A DNA stretch of 63,680 nt from an uncultured Clostridia bacterium (GTDB taxonomy: Bacteria > Bacillota > Clostridia > Oscillospirales > CAG-272), in assembly GCA_944393415.1 (NCBI GenBank), contig CALYAD010000006.1, positions 1 to 63,680 on the forward strand, written 5' to 3'. The notes below the pieces were generated by a model, which saw only the letters and a program-made list of their open reading frames with translations, was not told the origin of the DNA and ran no database searches. The translations under genes and the position numbers were made by a program. Below, one piece after another: positions 9,000-18,456 of the stretch; the first letter of the stretch is position 1, and each line of letters starts with the position of its first letter.

Positions 9000-10016
9000 T
9001 CAAGGGTTTATTTTAAGTGTTATTTCATATCCGTTCAGCTCGGGGCTCTCAATGACTGAAAGCCGCGTAAATTTATATTCTTCTTTAAGTAAGACAGCGT
9101 TTGACCTTTTTTGGCCTATAGCCTGGCTTATCCTGCCTTTGGCTACCGTGAAACAAGCTTCTTTTCCTTTTATGTCCTTTGCTTCGGAAAGCAGGCGGCG
9201 CATTGATTTCAGATACAGTCTGCTCATCGCGAGCTCTCCTATAGACGGGTGATAATTATCGTGATACCGGTTATCGGAAAGTGTCTCGTTTGCGCAGAGA
9301 CCTATTCGTATGACCGGTACGCTGTGTCGCGCGAATACATCCAGTACGTCGCTTGTACGGGTTATAGCGTCCTCAGTGCTTAGAGGAGAGTAAATGCCGC
9401 CGTTTTTCATGCGCATAAGCGCGGTATCGGGAAATACAACGGTCGGATATACTCTTGCCCCGTCTGCTTTCAGCCCGCAGATACGCTCTGCGGTATAAAT
9501 TTCGTCTTCCGGTGTGGAAAAGGGTAGTCCGATCATCATTTGTCCTATAAGCTTAAGCCCGAAGGCTTTAACGGCATTACAGGCGTTTTCCGAGGTCAGG
9601 GCGTTATGTCCGCGGTTAGAGGCGGCAAGAACTCTGTCGGAAAAGCTTTGAATTCCTAATTCGACCGTTTTAACTCCGTGGTCGGCAAGAACGCCGAGAA
9701 TTCTTTCCGAGATCGCGTCGGGGCGGGTAGAAACGCGTACACAGGATATTTTTCCGGCCGCTATATATCTGTCGGATATCTCAAGCAGGGCAAGCATTTC
9801 TTTTTCGGGCAACGCGGTAAAACTGCCTCCGAAAAATGCGAGCTCCGCCTCCTGGTTATTGTTATCGACAGTTGAAAGAGCGGCGTCGATATCTTTTATA
9901 ACGCTTTGCTTTTCAAAAGAGGGTTTTCCGGTTATCTTTACCTGGTTACAGAATACACAGGCGTTCGGGCAACCGTAAAACGGTATAAAGATCGGAATAT
10001 TTACATGCTTTTTCAT
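9000..10016 (-). CDS. Radical SAM protein with Elp3-like core
   Basis: 338 residues. The N-terminus holds the iron-sulfur cluster motif C-x3-C-x2-C (in PFYGCPNACVFCNQ, about residues 15-22), followed by FFGGSFTAL and a VELGIQSFSD segment, typical of the Elp3/HemN-like branch of radical SAM enzymes. The C-terminal acetyltransferase domain of true Elp3 is absent. Proteins of this type lie between rnc and smc in many Clostridia, and their substrate is not established as far as I know. The gene overlaps the end of rnc by four bases (ATGA) and ends about 60 bases before smc, so the three are probably one transcript. Confidence 0.85.
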   Translation of the reverse strand: MKKHVNIPIFIPFYGCPNACVFCNQVKITGKPSFEKQSVIKDIDAALSTVDNNNQEAELAFFGGSFTALPEKEMLALLEISDRYIAAGKISCVRVSTRPDAISERILGVLADHGVKTVELGIQSFSDRVLAASNRGHNALTSENACNAVKAFGLKLIGQMMIGLPFSTPEDEIYTAERICGLKADGARVYPTVVFPDTALMRMKNGGIYSPLSTEDAITRTSDVLDVFARHSVPVIRIGLCANETLSDNRYHDNYHPSIGELAMSRLYLKSMRRLLSEAKDIKGKEACFTVAKGRISQAIGQKRSNAVLLKEEYKFTRLSVIESPELNGYEITLKINP

Positions 10017-10720
10017 TTTCTTTTATGATTAAAAAACTTCAGAGCGTCCTTTGCGGCCTGCTGCTCGGCTTTCTTTTTGGATTGCCCGACACCTCGTCCT
10101 ATTATGTTGCTGTTCAGCTTTGCTACAACGGTAAAGGTGGGAGCGTTATCGGGACCGGTTTTTGATATTTCATCGTATGACAGTGTTTCTCCCGGAGTTT
10201 GCTGTATGATTTGCTGAAGCTCGGATTTGTAGTCGGCGATGTCGGTCTCCGATATTACGGCGCGCTTGGAAATAAACGGTATAACAAATGTGCTGACCTT
10301 GTCAAGCACGCATCCGCTGTCCAGAAAAATAGCGCCGAGAAGGGCCTCAAAGGCGTTTTCGAGAGTGGAAGGCTTGTTTTTTCCGCCTGACTTTTTCTCA
10401 CCGTTGCCGAGAAGGAGGTAATCTCCGAGTCCGAGCTTTTTTGCGTATGAGCTGAGCGCTTCGGTGCATATAGCTTCTGCACGCATACGGGTCAGTTCGC
10501 CTTCGGGAAGAGAAGGGTATTGTGCGAAAAGATAAGAGCTGGATATTATTTCAAGTACAGCGTCGCCTAAAAACTCAAGACGTTCGTTAGAGCTTGCGGC
10601 TATGTTTTTTTGTCTCATTTCGTTTGCGTATGAGGAATGTGTGAGCGCCTCAATGAGAAGAGAAGTATCTGTAAAGCTGTAGCCTATTTTTTCTTCCAAT
10701 GTTTTATAATTTTGTTGCAT
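10013..10720 (-). CDS. rnc: Ribonuclease III
   Basis: 235 residues. RNase III cuts double-stranded RNA in rRNA precursors and structured mRNAs. The catalytic domain (about 1-155) has the signature NERLEFLGDAVLE with its acidic metal ligands, and the second acidic site in AFEALLGAIFLDSG, both intact. A C-terminal double-stranded RNA-binding domain follows (about 160-230, ending KKKAEQQAAKDAL). The start at 10720 has an AAAGG site 8 bases upstream. The next gene upstream encodes a related protein that lacks the catalytic residues. Confidence 0.96.
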   Translation of the reverse strand: MQQNYKTLEEKIGYSFTDTSLLIEALTHSSYANEMRQKNIAASSNERLEFLGDAVLEIISSSYLFAQYPSLPEGELTRMRAEAICTEALSSYAKKLGLGDYLLLGNGEKKSGGKNKPSTLENAFEALLGAIFLDSGCVLDKVSTFVIPFISKRAVISETDIADYKSELQQIIQQTPGETLSYDEISKTGPDNAPTFTVVAKLNSNIIGRGVGQSKKKAEQQAAKDALKFFNHKRK

Positions 10721-10863
10721 TTATTAAACCTTTCTGTTTCCTTTCGCTCTTATGGCTTTCGTCAGCTTGATGAAGGTTTTGGCAAACGTGCTTTACACGT
10801 TTCCTTTCTTCAAAAGCCCTTCTCGCCCGTCGCAATGGGAAAAGTCGATCAAAGGGATAAATA

Positions 10864-12042
10864 CTAAATTCCGAGTACCCGGCAGGCTTCCTCGGCTGCA
10901 TTTTGCTTGGCCTCCTTCAGTGTTTGCGCTGTTCCTGAGGCGAGCTCCTTTCCGTCCGTAATAACGGCGACACAGTACTGACCGCGTTCTTGCGTCTGTC
11001 GTTTTTCGTAGGAGACAGGCGCTGACGAGGTGCGGCTGAGACGCTGATAATACTGATTGAGCTTTGAGATATAATCTTCGCGACGCTCCGGTATCGAAAC
11101 GGTGTTTTCGCTCAGTGAGGAAAACCATATATATATATCGCTTTTTCTGTCTGTCAGAAGCTCATAAGCGTTCTTGGCCGCGTCGCGTTCCGACTCTTTT
11201 TTGGTCTCTCCGTTTCCGGTTGAAATTACCCGACCGTCGAGAATTATCTCAGTCATGACATTCCCACGTACGGATTTGGATGTATTATAACTCAGTAGTA
11301 CATTGGCGGTACGGAGGTTCCTTTGAACAAGCTCCTGAAGCATTGATTTATAATTTTCCCCGTCCGGTCGTCCTGCATTTGCGTCGCGGTCTTTTTTTAA
11401 GCCTGTTTTTTCCGGATTTCTATCATATGTGCCGTATGATAATGACACGGATGTCAGCGCGTCCCGGATGAACGAGCCTTTAGCTGAGTCGGCGGATTCC
11501 GTTCTTCGTAAGTTTTTTTGCGTCAATCCGGTATTGGGTTTTGTGCGTGAGGTAACGGAAGCGTCGGTTTTCTTCTCGACCCTCGGGGCATATCTCGATT
11601 CATTATCCGATAATCTCAAAAGCGGCATTATAAAGCCTTTTAGAGACGGCATACCTCCGTCGCGGTATATTGCGGCGCATAGTGAGAGGAATACCTGAAA
11701 ATGTATTGTTTCACTTGTCCTGAGTGCTTCCGAAAGCTCGGAAAGCAGAATATGCTTTTCGAGGCGGCGGTCAGAGATATACTTTTTTATATCTGCTTTG
11801 TCTCGGTAAATTCGCAGCTGTTTGTTAAGCTCGTCCTCGTCGGTAAACGGAAAGCGTGAATAAATATAATCGGAAAGCACGAGATCAAGAAGCGCGCGGC
11901 CGAGAAATATTAGTCTTTCGTTTCCTTCCTCTCCGTATACGGAACGGGATGAATGGCAGAAAGCGGCACGTAAAAGAGATCTGTCCTTGAAACTATATCC
12001 GATTATATTTTGTATTTGACTGTAATTGAAATTGTCTGTCAT
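10864..12042 (-). CDS. Catalytically degenerate RNase III paralogue with two dsRNA-binding domains
   Basis: 392 residues from the chosen ATG. Residues 1-150 align by eye with the RNase III domain: SQIQNIIGYSFKDRSLL matches the start of genuine rnc, and NERLIFLGRALL matches its signature NERLEFLGDAVL. The catalytic Glu and Asp are replaced by Ile and Arg, and the second acidic site (EALLGAI in rnc) is replaced by a stretch with Leu and Ser. Cleavage activity is therefore unlikely. A polar linker (about 150-228) leads to two double-stranded RNA-binding domains: about 230-297 (with ETKKESERDAAKNAYELL) and about 323-391 (with TLKEAKQNAAEEACRVL). Standard RNase III has one. The upstream ATG (12054) is poorly placed; ATG at 12042 follows TGAGGAT. 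It sits between plsX and rnc, the usual site of acpP. Likely role: dsRNA binding or modulation of RNase III (inference). Confidence 0.8.
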   Translation of the reverse strand: MTDNFNYSQIQNIIGYSFKDRSLLRAAFCHSSRSVYGEEGNERLIFLGRALLDLVLSDYIYSRFPFTDEDELNKQLRIYRDKADIKKYISDRRLEKHILLSELSEALRTSETIHFQVFLSLCAAIYRDGGMPSLKGFIMPLLRLSDNESRYAPRVEKKTDASVTSRTKPNTGLTQKNLRRTESADSAKGSFIRDALTSVSLSYGTYDRNPEKTGLKKDRDANAGRPDGENYKSMLQELVQRNLRTANVLLSYNTSKSVRGNVMTEIILDGRVISTGNGETKKESERDAAKNAYELLTDRKSDIYIWFSSLSENTVSIPERREDYISKLNQYYQRLSRTSSAPVSYEKRQTQERGQYCVAVITDGKELASGTAQTLKEAKQNAAEEACRVLGI

Positions 12043-12045
12043 ATT

Positions 12046-12080
12046 GATCCTCATGCCGCGAGGTCGCGGCTAAACTCTTT
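12046..12080 (-). promoter_or_regulatory. Hairpin plus CATGAGGA ribosome site before the RNase III-like gene
   Basis: On the minus strand TTTAG is followed by a six-base stem (12055-12060 with 12065-12070, GCCGCG/CGCGGC), then ATGAGGATCAAT and the start codon. The layout matches the 3' part of the dispersed leader element at ftsY and at 33.4-33.65 kb, but the AT-rich upstream part is not present. It may be a minimal version of that element or convergent. Confidence 0.5.
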
Positions 12081-12133
12081 TTATTTTATCGATGATGATT
12101 GGATGGTGCGGCCTGATGAGCGAAGGTGTTAAG

Positions 12134-13117
12134 TCAGGTGAGCTTGGCTATTTCGGCTATAATATCGTATTCGCAATAAGCCGCCGCGACGCGGACCGCG
12201 TTTTTTATGGCGGTTGCGTCCGAGCTTCCGTGAGCCTTGATGATCGGTCTTGACACTCCGAGAAGCGGGGCTCCGCCGTATTCGGAGGCGTTGAACACCT
12301 TTTTCATTTCTTTGAGCTCCGGGCGAATTATCGCTCCGGAAAGCTTTGTGACGGGATTTTTGGCGTAAATATCCTTAAGCTTTTTAAACATATATCCGCA
12401 AAGCCCTTCCGTAAGCTTAAGGACGATATTACCGGAAAAGCCGTCTGTGACGAGTACATCGCATACGCCGTAGGGGAGGGACTTTGCCTCTGTATTTCCT
12501 ATAAAGTTTATTTTTGTATTTTTAGTCAGACGCTTATGAGCGGAGCGCAGTATATCGTTTCCCTTTGTATGCTCCGTGCCGTTGTTCAAAAGCCCCACGC
12601 GCGGAGCTTCAATGCCCAGCATCCTGCTTACATAGACGGAGCCCATAACGGCAAACTGCTCTAAAATATCCTCATTGACCGCTATATTTGCTCCGGCGTC
12701 TATCAGAAGAAGAGGTTTTTCAAACGGCAGAAAGGTCGCTAAGGCCGCTTTTCGCAGGCCTTTAATACGGGAGGCGTATATAACCCCGCCGGTGTAAAGC
12801 GCGGCGGTGTTTCCCGCGCTGACCAAGGCGTCTCCCTTGGAGTCGGCGAGAAGCTTAAGCGCGACAGTCATGGAGGAATCCTTTTTGTTTTTAATCGCGA
12901 ACGGATCGTCCTCCATCGTTATAACATCGTCTGCGTTGACTACGGAAATTTCGCCTCGGCTTATGTCAAACCCATTTTCGTAAGTGTAACGGTTGATTAT
13001 TTCATTTTTGCCTACAAGCGTAATACTGTGTCCGTATTCTTCAAGGGCGAGAAAAGCGCCCTTTAGTATTTCGTCCGGCGCGTTGTCTCCGCTCATTACA
13101 TCGATTATTATATTCAT
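12134..13117 (-). CDS. plsX: Phosphate acyltransferase PlsX
   Basis: 327 residues. PlsX makes acyl-phosphate from acyl-ACP, the first committed step to phosphatidic acid in most Gram-positive bacteria; PlsY then uses it. Recognisable segments are IIDVMSGDNAPDEILKG at the N-terminus, ALVSAGNTAALYTGG, LLIDAGANIAV and DVLVTDGFSGNIVLK. The length is typical. The ATG at 13117 has an AAAGGA site. In Firmicutes plsX is often followed by fabD/fabG/acpP or directly by acpP and rnc; here the RNase III-like gene follows instead and no acpP is seen. Confidence 0.95.
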   Translation of the reverse strand: MNIIIDVMSGDNAPDEILKGAFLALEEYGHSITLVGKNEIINRYTYENGFDISRGEISVVNADDVITMEDDPFAIKNKKDSSMTVALKLLADSKGDALVSAGNTAALYTGGVIYASRIKGLRKAALATFLPFEKPLLLIDAGANIAVNEDILEQFAVMGSVYVSRMLGIEAPRVGLLNNGTEHTKGNDILRSAHKRLTKNTKINFIGNTEAKSLPYGVCDVLVTDGFSGNIVLKLTEGLCGYMFKKLKDIYAKNPVTKLSGAIIRPELKEMKKVFNASEYGGAPLLGVSRPIIKAHGSSDATAIKNAVRVAAAYCEYDIIAEIAKLT

Positions 13118-13174
13118 TACAAGGGTTATCCTTTCTTAAGACATATATCCGGTTGGGGTTATGCTCACTCGGTA

Positions 13175-14539
13175 TCATACTGAAAAGATCTTGATAAATT
13201 CGGAAAGCTCTTGGATACCGCGTTCATGTAACGCTTCGTTGCGTGCGCTTTTACCGCCTTTTACCTTTTGCTCAAGAGGTCTTATAAGACCGAAATTAGC
13301 GTTCATAGGCTGGAATTTACCGTTTCCGCCACGGCTTACATATGAGGCAAGCGAACCTGTTACCGTACTATCCGGAAAGATCACGGTATCTTTATTAAGC
13401 GCAAGTCGCGCGGCGTTTATTCCGGCTACCAGCCCGGAGGAGGCGGATTCGATATATCCCTCGACGCCTGTCATCTGACCGGCAAAGAAAAGACCGGGTC
13501 TATTGACGGTGGAATAAGCGGGAGTTAGCCTGCCCGGAGAGTCAATATATGTATTGCGGTGCATTACGCCGTAACGCAAAAATTCAGCGTTTTCCAGACC
13601 GGGAATCATGCGAAAGACGCGTCTTTGTTCCGGTATAGTAAGGTGCGTCTGGAATCCGACAATATTGAACATGGTTTTCTCCGGGTTTTCCGTTCTCAGC
13701 TGTACGCACGCGTACGGCTCGCGTCCCGTGCGCGGGTCAGTAAGGCCTACCGGCTTCATCGGGCCGAAGCGCAAGGTATCGATTCCTCTTTTTGCCATCA
13801 CCTCAACAGGCATACATCCTTCAAAAACCGTCAGCTCCTTTTGCGCCTCGCGGTCGAAGTCATGAAGCTCCGCCTCCTTTGCGTTTATCAGCGCGTCATA
13901 AAAACCGAGATACTGATCCTTATCCATAGGGCAGTTTAAATAATCGGCGTCTCCCTTTCCGTATCGGGACTGTGCGAAAGCGATGTTAAAATCAATGGTG
14001 GAGGCTTCGACTATAGGTGCCGCCGCGTCAAAAAAAGAGAGCCCTTCGCTTCCGAAAAATCGGGAGATAGACGCCGCAAGAGGATCCGAGGTCAGCGGAC
14101 CGGAAGCGATTACGCATATACCGCCGTCAGGGATATCGGTGATCTCCCGGCTGATAACCGTGATATTCGGATGATTTTTTATCTTTTCCGTAATAAAGGC
14201 GGAAAATGCGTTTCGATCAACCGCGAGCGCCGCGCCGGCGGGAACGGAGCATGCGTCAGCCGCTTGCATAATAAGAGAGGAGAGCATGCGAAGCTCGTTT
14301 TTCAGCATCCCGGCTGCGTTTGTTTTCTGCAGGGAGCGCAGAGAGTTTGAACAGACAAGCTCGGCGAAAAGATCTGAGCGGTGAGCGGGAGTTTTTTTAC
14401 ATGGTTTCATTTCGTATAGAATGACCTTGATTCCGCGTTCCGCGATCTGATAAGCCGCTTCGGAGCCGGCAAGTCCGGCTCCGATGACGGTGACGGTATT
14501 ATCGACTGTAGGGAATAGGTTTTCTTCAGTACTATTCAT
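13175..14539 (-). CDS. trmFO: tRNA (uracil-54-C5)-methyltransferase, FAD/folate dependent
   Basis: 454 residues. TrmFO methylates U54 of the T loop of tRNA using methylene-tetrahydrofolate and reduced FAD. The dinucleotide-binding motif [12 protein letters not shown] is at about residues 17-28, and the family motifs [25 protein letters not shown] (containing the conserved Cys) and [12 protein letters not shown] are present. ATG at 14539 is chosen over 14557 because GGAGAAG lies directly before it. It overlaps the stop codon of topA by eight bases, so it is translationally coupled to topA. topA-trmFO is a standard Firmicutes pair. Confidence 0.95.
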   Translation of the reverse strand: MNSTEENLFPTVDNTVTVIGAGLAGSEAAYQIAERGIKVILYEMKPCKKTPAHRSDLFAELVCSNSLRSLQKTNAAGMLKNELRMLSSLIMQAADACSVPAGAALAVDRNAFSAFITEKIKNHPNITVISREITDIPDGGICVIASGPLTSDPLAASISRFFGSEGLSFFDAAAPIVEASTIDFNIAFAQSRYGKGDADYLNCPMDKDQYLGFYDALINAKEAELHDFDREAQKELTVFEGCMPVEVMAKRGIDTLRFGPMKPVGLTDPRTGREPYACVQLRTENPEKTMFNIVGFQTHLTIPEQRRVFRMIPGLENAEFLRYGVMHRNTYIDSPGRLTPAYSTVNRPGLFFAGQMTGVEGYIESASSGLVAGINAARLALNKDTVIFPDSTVTGSLASYVSRGGNGKFQPMNANFGLIRPLEQKVKGGKSARNEALHERGIQELSEFIKIFSV

Positions 14540-16787
14540 TTTCTTCTCCGGTCGCATCGTACTCGGCGCTGTAGCCGCAGCTTTCTTTATTTATGCAGTA
14601 AACAATGTTTTTGCCCTTTTTACGGAACAGCATTCCTCCGCATTTAGGACATTTTTGTTCAAGCGGCTGATCCCATGAGGAAAAGCCGCATTCAGGATAT
14701 TTTTCACAGCTATAGAAAAATGAGTTGTTGCGTCCGCGCTTTGTCACGATTTTAGAGCCGCACAGCGGACAGGGTATGCCGGTGTCCTTTGTTATCTGCT
14801 TTGTGAATTTACACTTGGGGAAATTTTCACAGGCGTAAAAGCTTCCGTACTTTCCGTTTCGTATTATCAGATTTCCCCCGCATTTCTCGCATTTGAGACC
14901 GGTCGCTTCGGCTGCCGCGGCGTCCGTCTTAACAGCGCCGTTATGATCAAGAGGCTTTGTGTTCTTACATTCCGGATAGTTTGGGCATGCCGCGAATTTT
15001 CCGTATCTGCCGTTCTTTACTATCATTGTGCTGCCGCACTTTTCGCAAATTATATCGGTTTTTTCCGCGGGGATTACTATATCCACCTTGCTTGTCTTTT
15101 CCTCGGCTTTATGAAGGTTTTCGTCAAAGCCCTTATAAAATCCCTCAAGCACATCGGTCATAGAGGTTTTGCCGTCGGCTATGCTGTCAAGACTGTCCTC
15201 CATCTGAGCGGTAAATTTATAGTCGACTATATCGGGAAAATTATCTATCATAAGACGAGTGGTTATCTCGCCGAGCTCTGTCGGATACAGAGAGTGTTTG
15301 TCGCGCTTTACGTAGCCTCTGGAGATTATTGTAGAAATGATAGGGGCGTAGGTGGAAGGTCTTCCTATTCCTTTTTCCTCGAGAAACTTTATAAGCGTAG
15401 CCTCTGTATATCTCGGAGGCGGCTCGGTAAATTTCTGCGTGGGAATAAGCTCGTCTAAGCTCAGCACCTCTCCCTCCTTCAGATCCGGCAGACGCGAGCC
15501 TTCGCTTTCATCATCTCCGTCGTCTGTCTTATATACTGTCATATACCCGTCGAACTTAAGCACCGAGCCGTTTACTCTGAATATATACTTGTCGGCAAGT
15601 ATATCAACGCTTACCGTGTCAAGCTCGGCGTTGGACATTTGGCTCGCTATAAACCTGCTCCATATGAGCTTGTAAAGCTTATACTGACCGGAGCTCAGAT
15701 ATTTTTTCACGTTTTCCGGTTCGAGGGTAACGTCGGCGGGGCGTATGGCCTCGTGCGCATCCTGCGCGTTTTCTCTGGTCTTGTATACACGCTGCTGTGA
15801 CGGTAAATATTTTTCTCCGTATTTCTCCGAAATAAATTCTCTGGCCGCGTCGGCCGCCTCTGCGGAAATACGAAGCGAATCGGTACGCATGTAGGTTATA
15901 AGACCGTGAATACCGCCGTTTTCGGCTCCGAGATTAACGCCCTCGTACAGCTCCTGGGCTATTCGCATAGTGTATTGAGACTGGAAATTCAGCTTTTTGA
16001 AAGCCTCCTGCTGCATGGAGGAGGTGTTGAAGGGAGGGGCGGGATTCTTTTGACGAACGGCGCGTTTGACGCTGTTTACTTTGAATTCGGCGTTTTTTAC
16101 GGCGTTGATAACCTCGTTGGTTTCCGCCTCGGTCTTAAGCTCATATTTGCTTTGCTGTCCTGAAAGCCCGAAAAATTTCGCTCTGACCGCGCTGTTTCTG
16201 AAAGTGGCGTCAAGCAGCCAGTATTCGTCCGGAACAAATTCACGTATCTCGTTTTCTCTTTCCACAATGATACGGGTGGCTACGGACTGAACGCGTCCCG
16301 CCGAAAGACCGCTTTTAACGGTCTTCCAGAGGAATGGGCTGAGCTTATAACCTACTATTCTGTCAAGTATCCTTCTCGCCTGCTGAGAGTCTACCAGAGC
16401 GAGGTCAATGTTTCTGGGGTTTTTAATAGCGGCTTTAACTGCCGGTTTGGTAATTTCGTTGAAGGAAACGCGTTTTGTTTGTTCGATCGGAAGACCAAGC
16501 GCGTTTGCAAGATGCCAGGAGATAGCTTCTCCCTCTCGGTCAGGGTCGGTTGCAAGAAATACTTTCGCGGCAGCTTTTGCTTCCTTTTTGAGCGATGAAA
16601 TTATTTCTCCCTTGCCGCGGATATTGATATAATGAGGTGCAAAATCGTTTTCTATATCGACGCCGAGTGTACTTTTCGGCAGATCTCTGACATGTCCCTG
16701 GCATGCGACTACTTTATAGCCTGAACCGAGACAGTTTTTTATAGAAGATATTTTTGAAGGTGATTCGATTATAACTAAATTAGGCAT
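14532..16787 (-). CDS. topA: DNA topoisomerase I
   Basis: 751 residues. Type IA topoisomerase that relaxes negative supercoils. It has an N-terminal Toprim domain ([12 protein letters not shown] at the start and [14 protein letters not shown] near residue 80), and the active-site Tyr in the [10 protein letters not shown] motif near residue 300. The C-terminus has four Cys4 zinc-ribbon modules (about residues 585-740, each of the CEKCG...C...C type), matching the three to four seen in relatives. The start at 16787 follows an AAAGG site. It lies between dprA and trmFO in the order common in Firmicutes. Confidence 0.97.
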   Translation of the reverse strand: MPNLVIIESPSKISSIKNCLGSGYKVVACQGHVRDLPKSTLGVDIENDFAPHYINIRGKGEIISSLKKEAKAAAKVFLATDPDREGEAISWHLANALGLPIEQTKRVSFNEITKPAVKAAIKNPRNIDLALVDSQQARRILDRIVGYKLSPFLWKTVKSGLSAGRVQSVATRIIVERENEIREFVPDEYWLLDATFRNSAVRAKFFGLSGQQSKYELKTEAETNEVINAVKNAEFKVNSVKRAVRQKNPAPPFNTSSMQQEAFKKLNFQSQYTMRIAQELYEGVNLGAENGGIHGLITYMRTDSLRISAEAADAAREFISEKYGEKYLPSQQRVYKTRENAQDAHEAIRPADVTLEPENVKKYLSSGQYKLYKLIWSRFIASQMSNAELDTVSVDILADKYIFRVNGSVLKFDGYMTVYKTDDGDDESEGSRLPDLKEGEVLSLDELIPTQKFTEPPPRYTEATLIKFLEEKGIGRPSTYAPIISTIISRGYVKRDKHSLYPTELGEITTRLMIDNFPDIVDYKFTAQMEDSLDSIADGKTSMTDVLEGFYKGFDENLHKAEEKTSKVDIVIPAEKTDIICEKCGSTMIVKNGRYGKFAACPNYPECKNTKPLDHNGAVKTDAAAAEATGLKCEKCGGNLIIRNGKYGSFYACENFPKCKFTKQITKDTGIPCPLCGSKIVTKRGRNNSFFYSCEKYPECGFSSWDQPLEQKCPKCGGMLFRKKGKNIVYCINKESCGYSAEYDATGEENE

Positions 16788-16851
16788 TTCGGATTTACCT
16801 TTCGTAATAATATGTATTAAATTCCCTTAGCGCGGACGGAGACCGGTATAT

Positions 16852-18423
16852 TTATTCTTTTATTAAATCAAAATATCCGCCGGGAAGACGTACTATACGT
16901 TTTTTGACCTCGAGAACCGTCAGCGAGGCGAGTATGTCGGAGATGCTTATTTTCAGCGGAAGCATATCGTCCGCTAAGCTTTTTCCGTTTTGACTGATGA
17001 ATTTTAGGATGGCCGCTTCGTTTTCGGATAGTCCAGTAAGATCGGGCAAAAATGCTTTTGGTTGATTTGATCTTTCGGAATGCCGGATTTTAGGCATATC
17101 GCTTTGGCTTTCAATTGTATTTTCCGACGCGCCGTGAGAGGAAGCCGAAGCAGTGAACTCACTGTTCGGCTCAAAACGCCTGTGATATGACGTATTGGCT
17201 ATCGTGGCATAGTAGTCGGCTTTCTCTTTTGAAAGGTTGACCTCGTAACCTGTGTCCGGCGGGATCTCGCTTGGGTATTTCAGACCGGGAACAGCGGCGT
17301 ATATAGAATCCTGTTCGATTGACTTGACATCATTTTTGTTTTCAGGCATAGCCCTTCTTGAGTTATCCGGTTCTTTTTTATCATCAAAAATTATTTTAGG
17401 AAGAGGCTGTGCCGCCTGTAGGGTTGTTTGGTTGGTGATTATATTATCATAATTACCGTTATTTTGATCGCGATCGTATTTTCTATTCAAGAAGTTCCTA
17501 TTTGTTTTTTGCTGACTCAGATATTGCGGGGGCTGCTTAAGCTCGCTGAACAAACCCTTGAAATCGGAAATTATATCGGCTGCTCCGGTTATCATTTTGG
17601 CTCCGTTAATAATAAGCTCGTTTGTGCCGACGCTCGCGAGCTCACCGAGCTTTCCGGGAATCGCGTATAACAGCTTTCCCTGTTTTTGAGCATAAGAGGC
17701 AGTTATAAGCGCGCCGCTTTTCGCCGATGCTTCTGTTACGAGGACTCCATGAGAAAGTCCGCTTATAAGCCGGTTTCTTATCGGAAAGTGCCAGCCGTCC
17801 GGTCTCTGACCGGGGGCGAAATCGGTCATTACGGTGCCTTTGGCGATGATCTCATTCATCAGTGAGGCGTTTTCCTTTGGGTATACCACATCTATGCCGC
17901 ATCCCAAAAAAGCTACGGTATGACCGTGAGCGTCAAGCGCGCCTCTGTGCGCGTAAGTGTCGGATCCTTTAGCCATTCCGCTGACAATTATCGCGCCGGA
18001 GTAGGCAAGGTCGTGTGAGATTGTATAAGAGGAATACTTACCGTATTCTGTCACATCTCTGGTACCGACTACGGCTATGGTAAGCCGTGAGGAAAAATCG
18101 GGCAGCCTGCCTTTATAGTATATAACAGGAGGCGAGCCTGTTATACGTAAAAGGGACTTTGGATAGTAACGGCTTGCCTGGGTAAGTATGCCCACGTTTT
18201 CTTTTTCACATTTATCGATAACGGCTTCCACGTTGTTCATGTCACGGTTGGCTTCAAGAGCCTTTAGCGACTGATTATCGCTGCAAATATCTCTTAAGAC
18301 CTCGGGAGAGGCGTCATATATCGCTTTCGGATTGCCGTTAAAGGAGCGAAGCAGTAAGTCACATTGAGCTGAACCCGGTGAAAAACTGAGACTCAGCCAA
18401 AGCCAATAACGCGGATCGGTCAT
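16852..18423 (-). CDS. dprA: DNA-processing protein DprA
   Basis: 523 residues, clearly longer than the usual 290-380. DprA binds incoming single-stranded DNA and loads RecA during transformation or recombination. The Rossmann core is intact: VVGTRDVTEYG, IVSGMAKGSDTYAHRGAL, FLGCGIDVVYPKEN, and NRLISGLSHGVLVTEA followed by SGALITASYA. From about residue 290 to 455 there is a low-complexity linker rich in Asn, Gln, Ser and Pro, then a winged-helix domain of the DprA C-terminal type (about 460-523). The length difference comes from the linker. Upstream of topA on the same strand, with 64 bases between them. Confidence 0.94.
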   Translation of the reverse strand: MTDPRYWLWLSLSFSPGSAQCDLLLRSFNGNPKAIYDASPEVLRDICSDNQSLKALEANRDMNNVEAVIDKCEKENVGILTQASRYYPKSLLRITGSPPVIYYKGRLPDFSSRLTIAVVGTRDVTEYGKYSSYTISHDLAYSGAIIVSGMAKGSDTYAHRGALDAHGHTVAFLGCGIDVVYPKENASLMNEIIAKGTVMTDFAPGQRPDGWHFPIRNRLISGLSHGVLVTEASAKSGALITASYAQKQGKLLYAIPGKLGELASVGTNELIINGAKMITGAADIISDFKGLFSELKQPPQYLSQQKTNRNFLNRKYDRDQNNGNYDNIITNQTTLQAAQPLPKIIFDDKKEPDNSRRAMPENKNDVKSIEQDSIYAAVPGLKYPSEIPPDTGYEVNLSKEKADYYATIANTSYHRRFEPNSEFTASASSHGASENTIESQSDMPKIRHSERSNQPKAFLPDLTGLSENEAAILKFISQNGKSLADDMLPLKISISDILASLTVLEVKKRIVRLPGGYFDLIKE

Positions 18424-18456
18424 CTTTGCCTACTTCCTTTCTTAGCTTGAGCGCTA

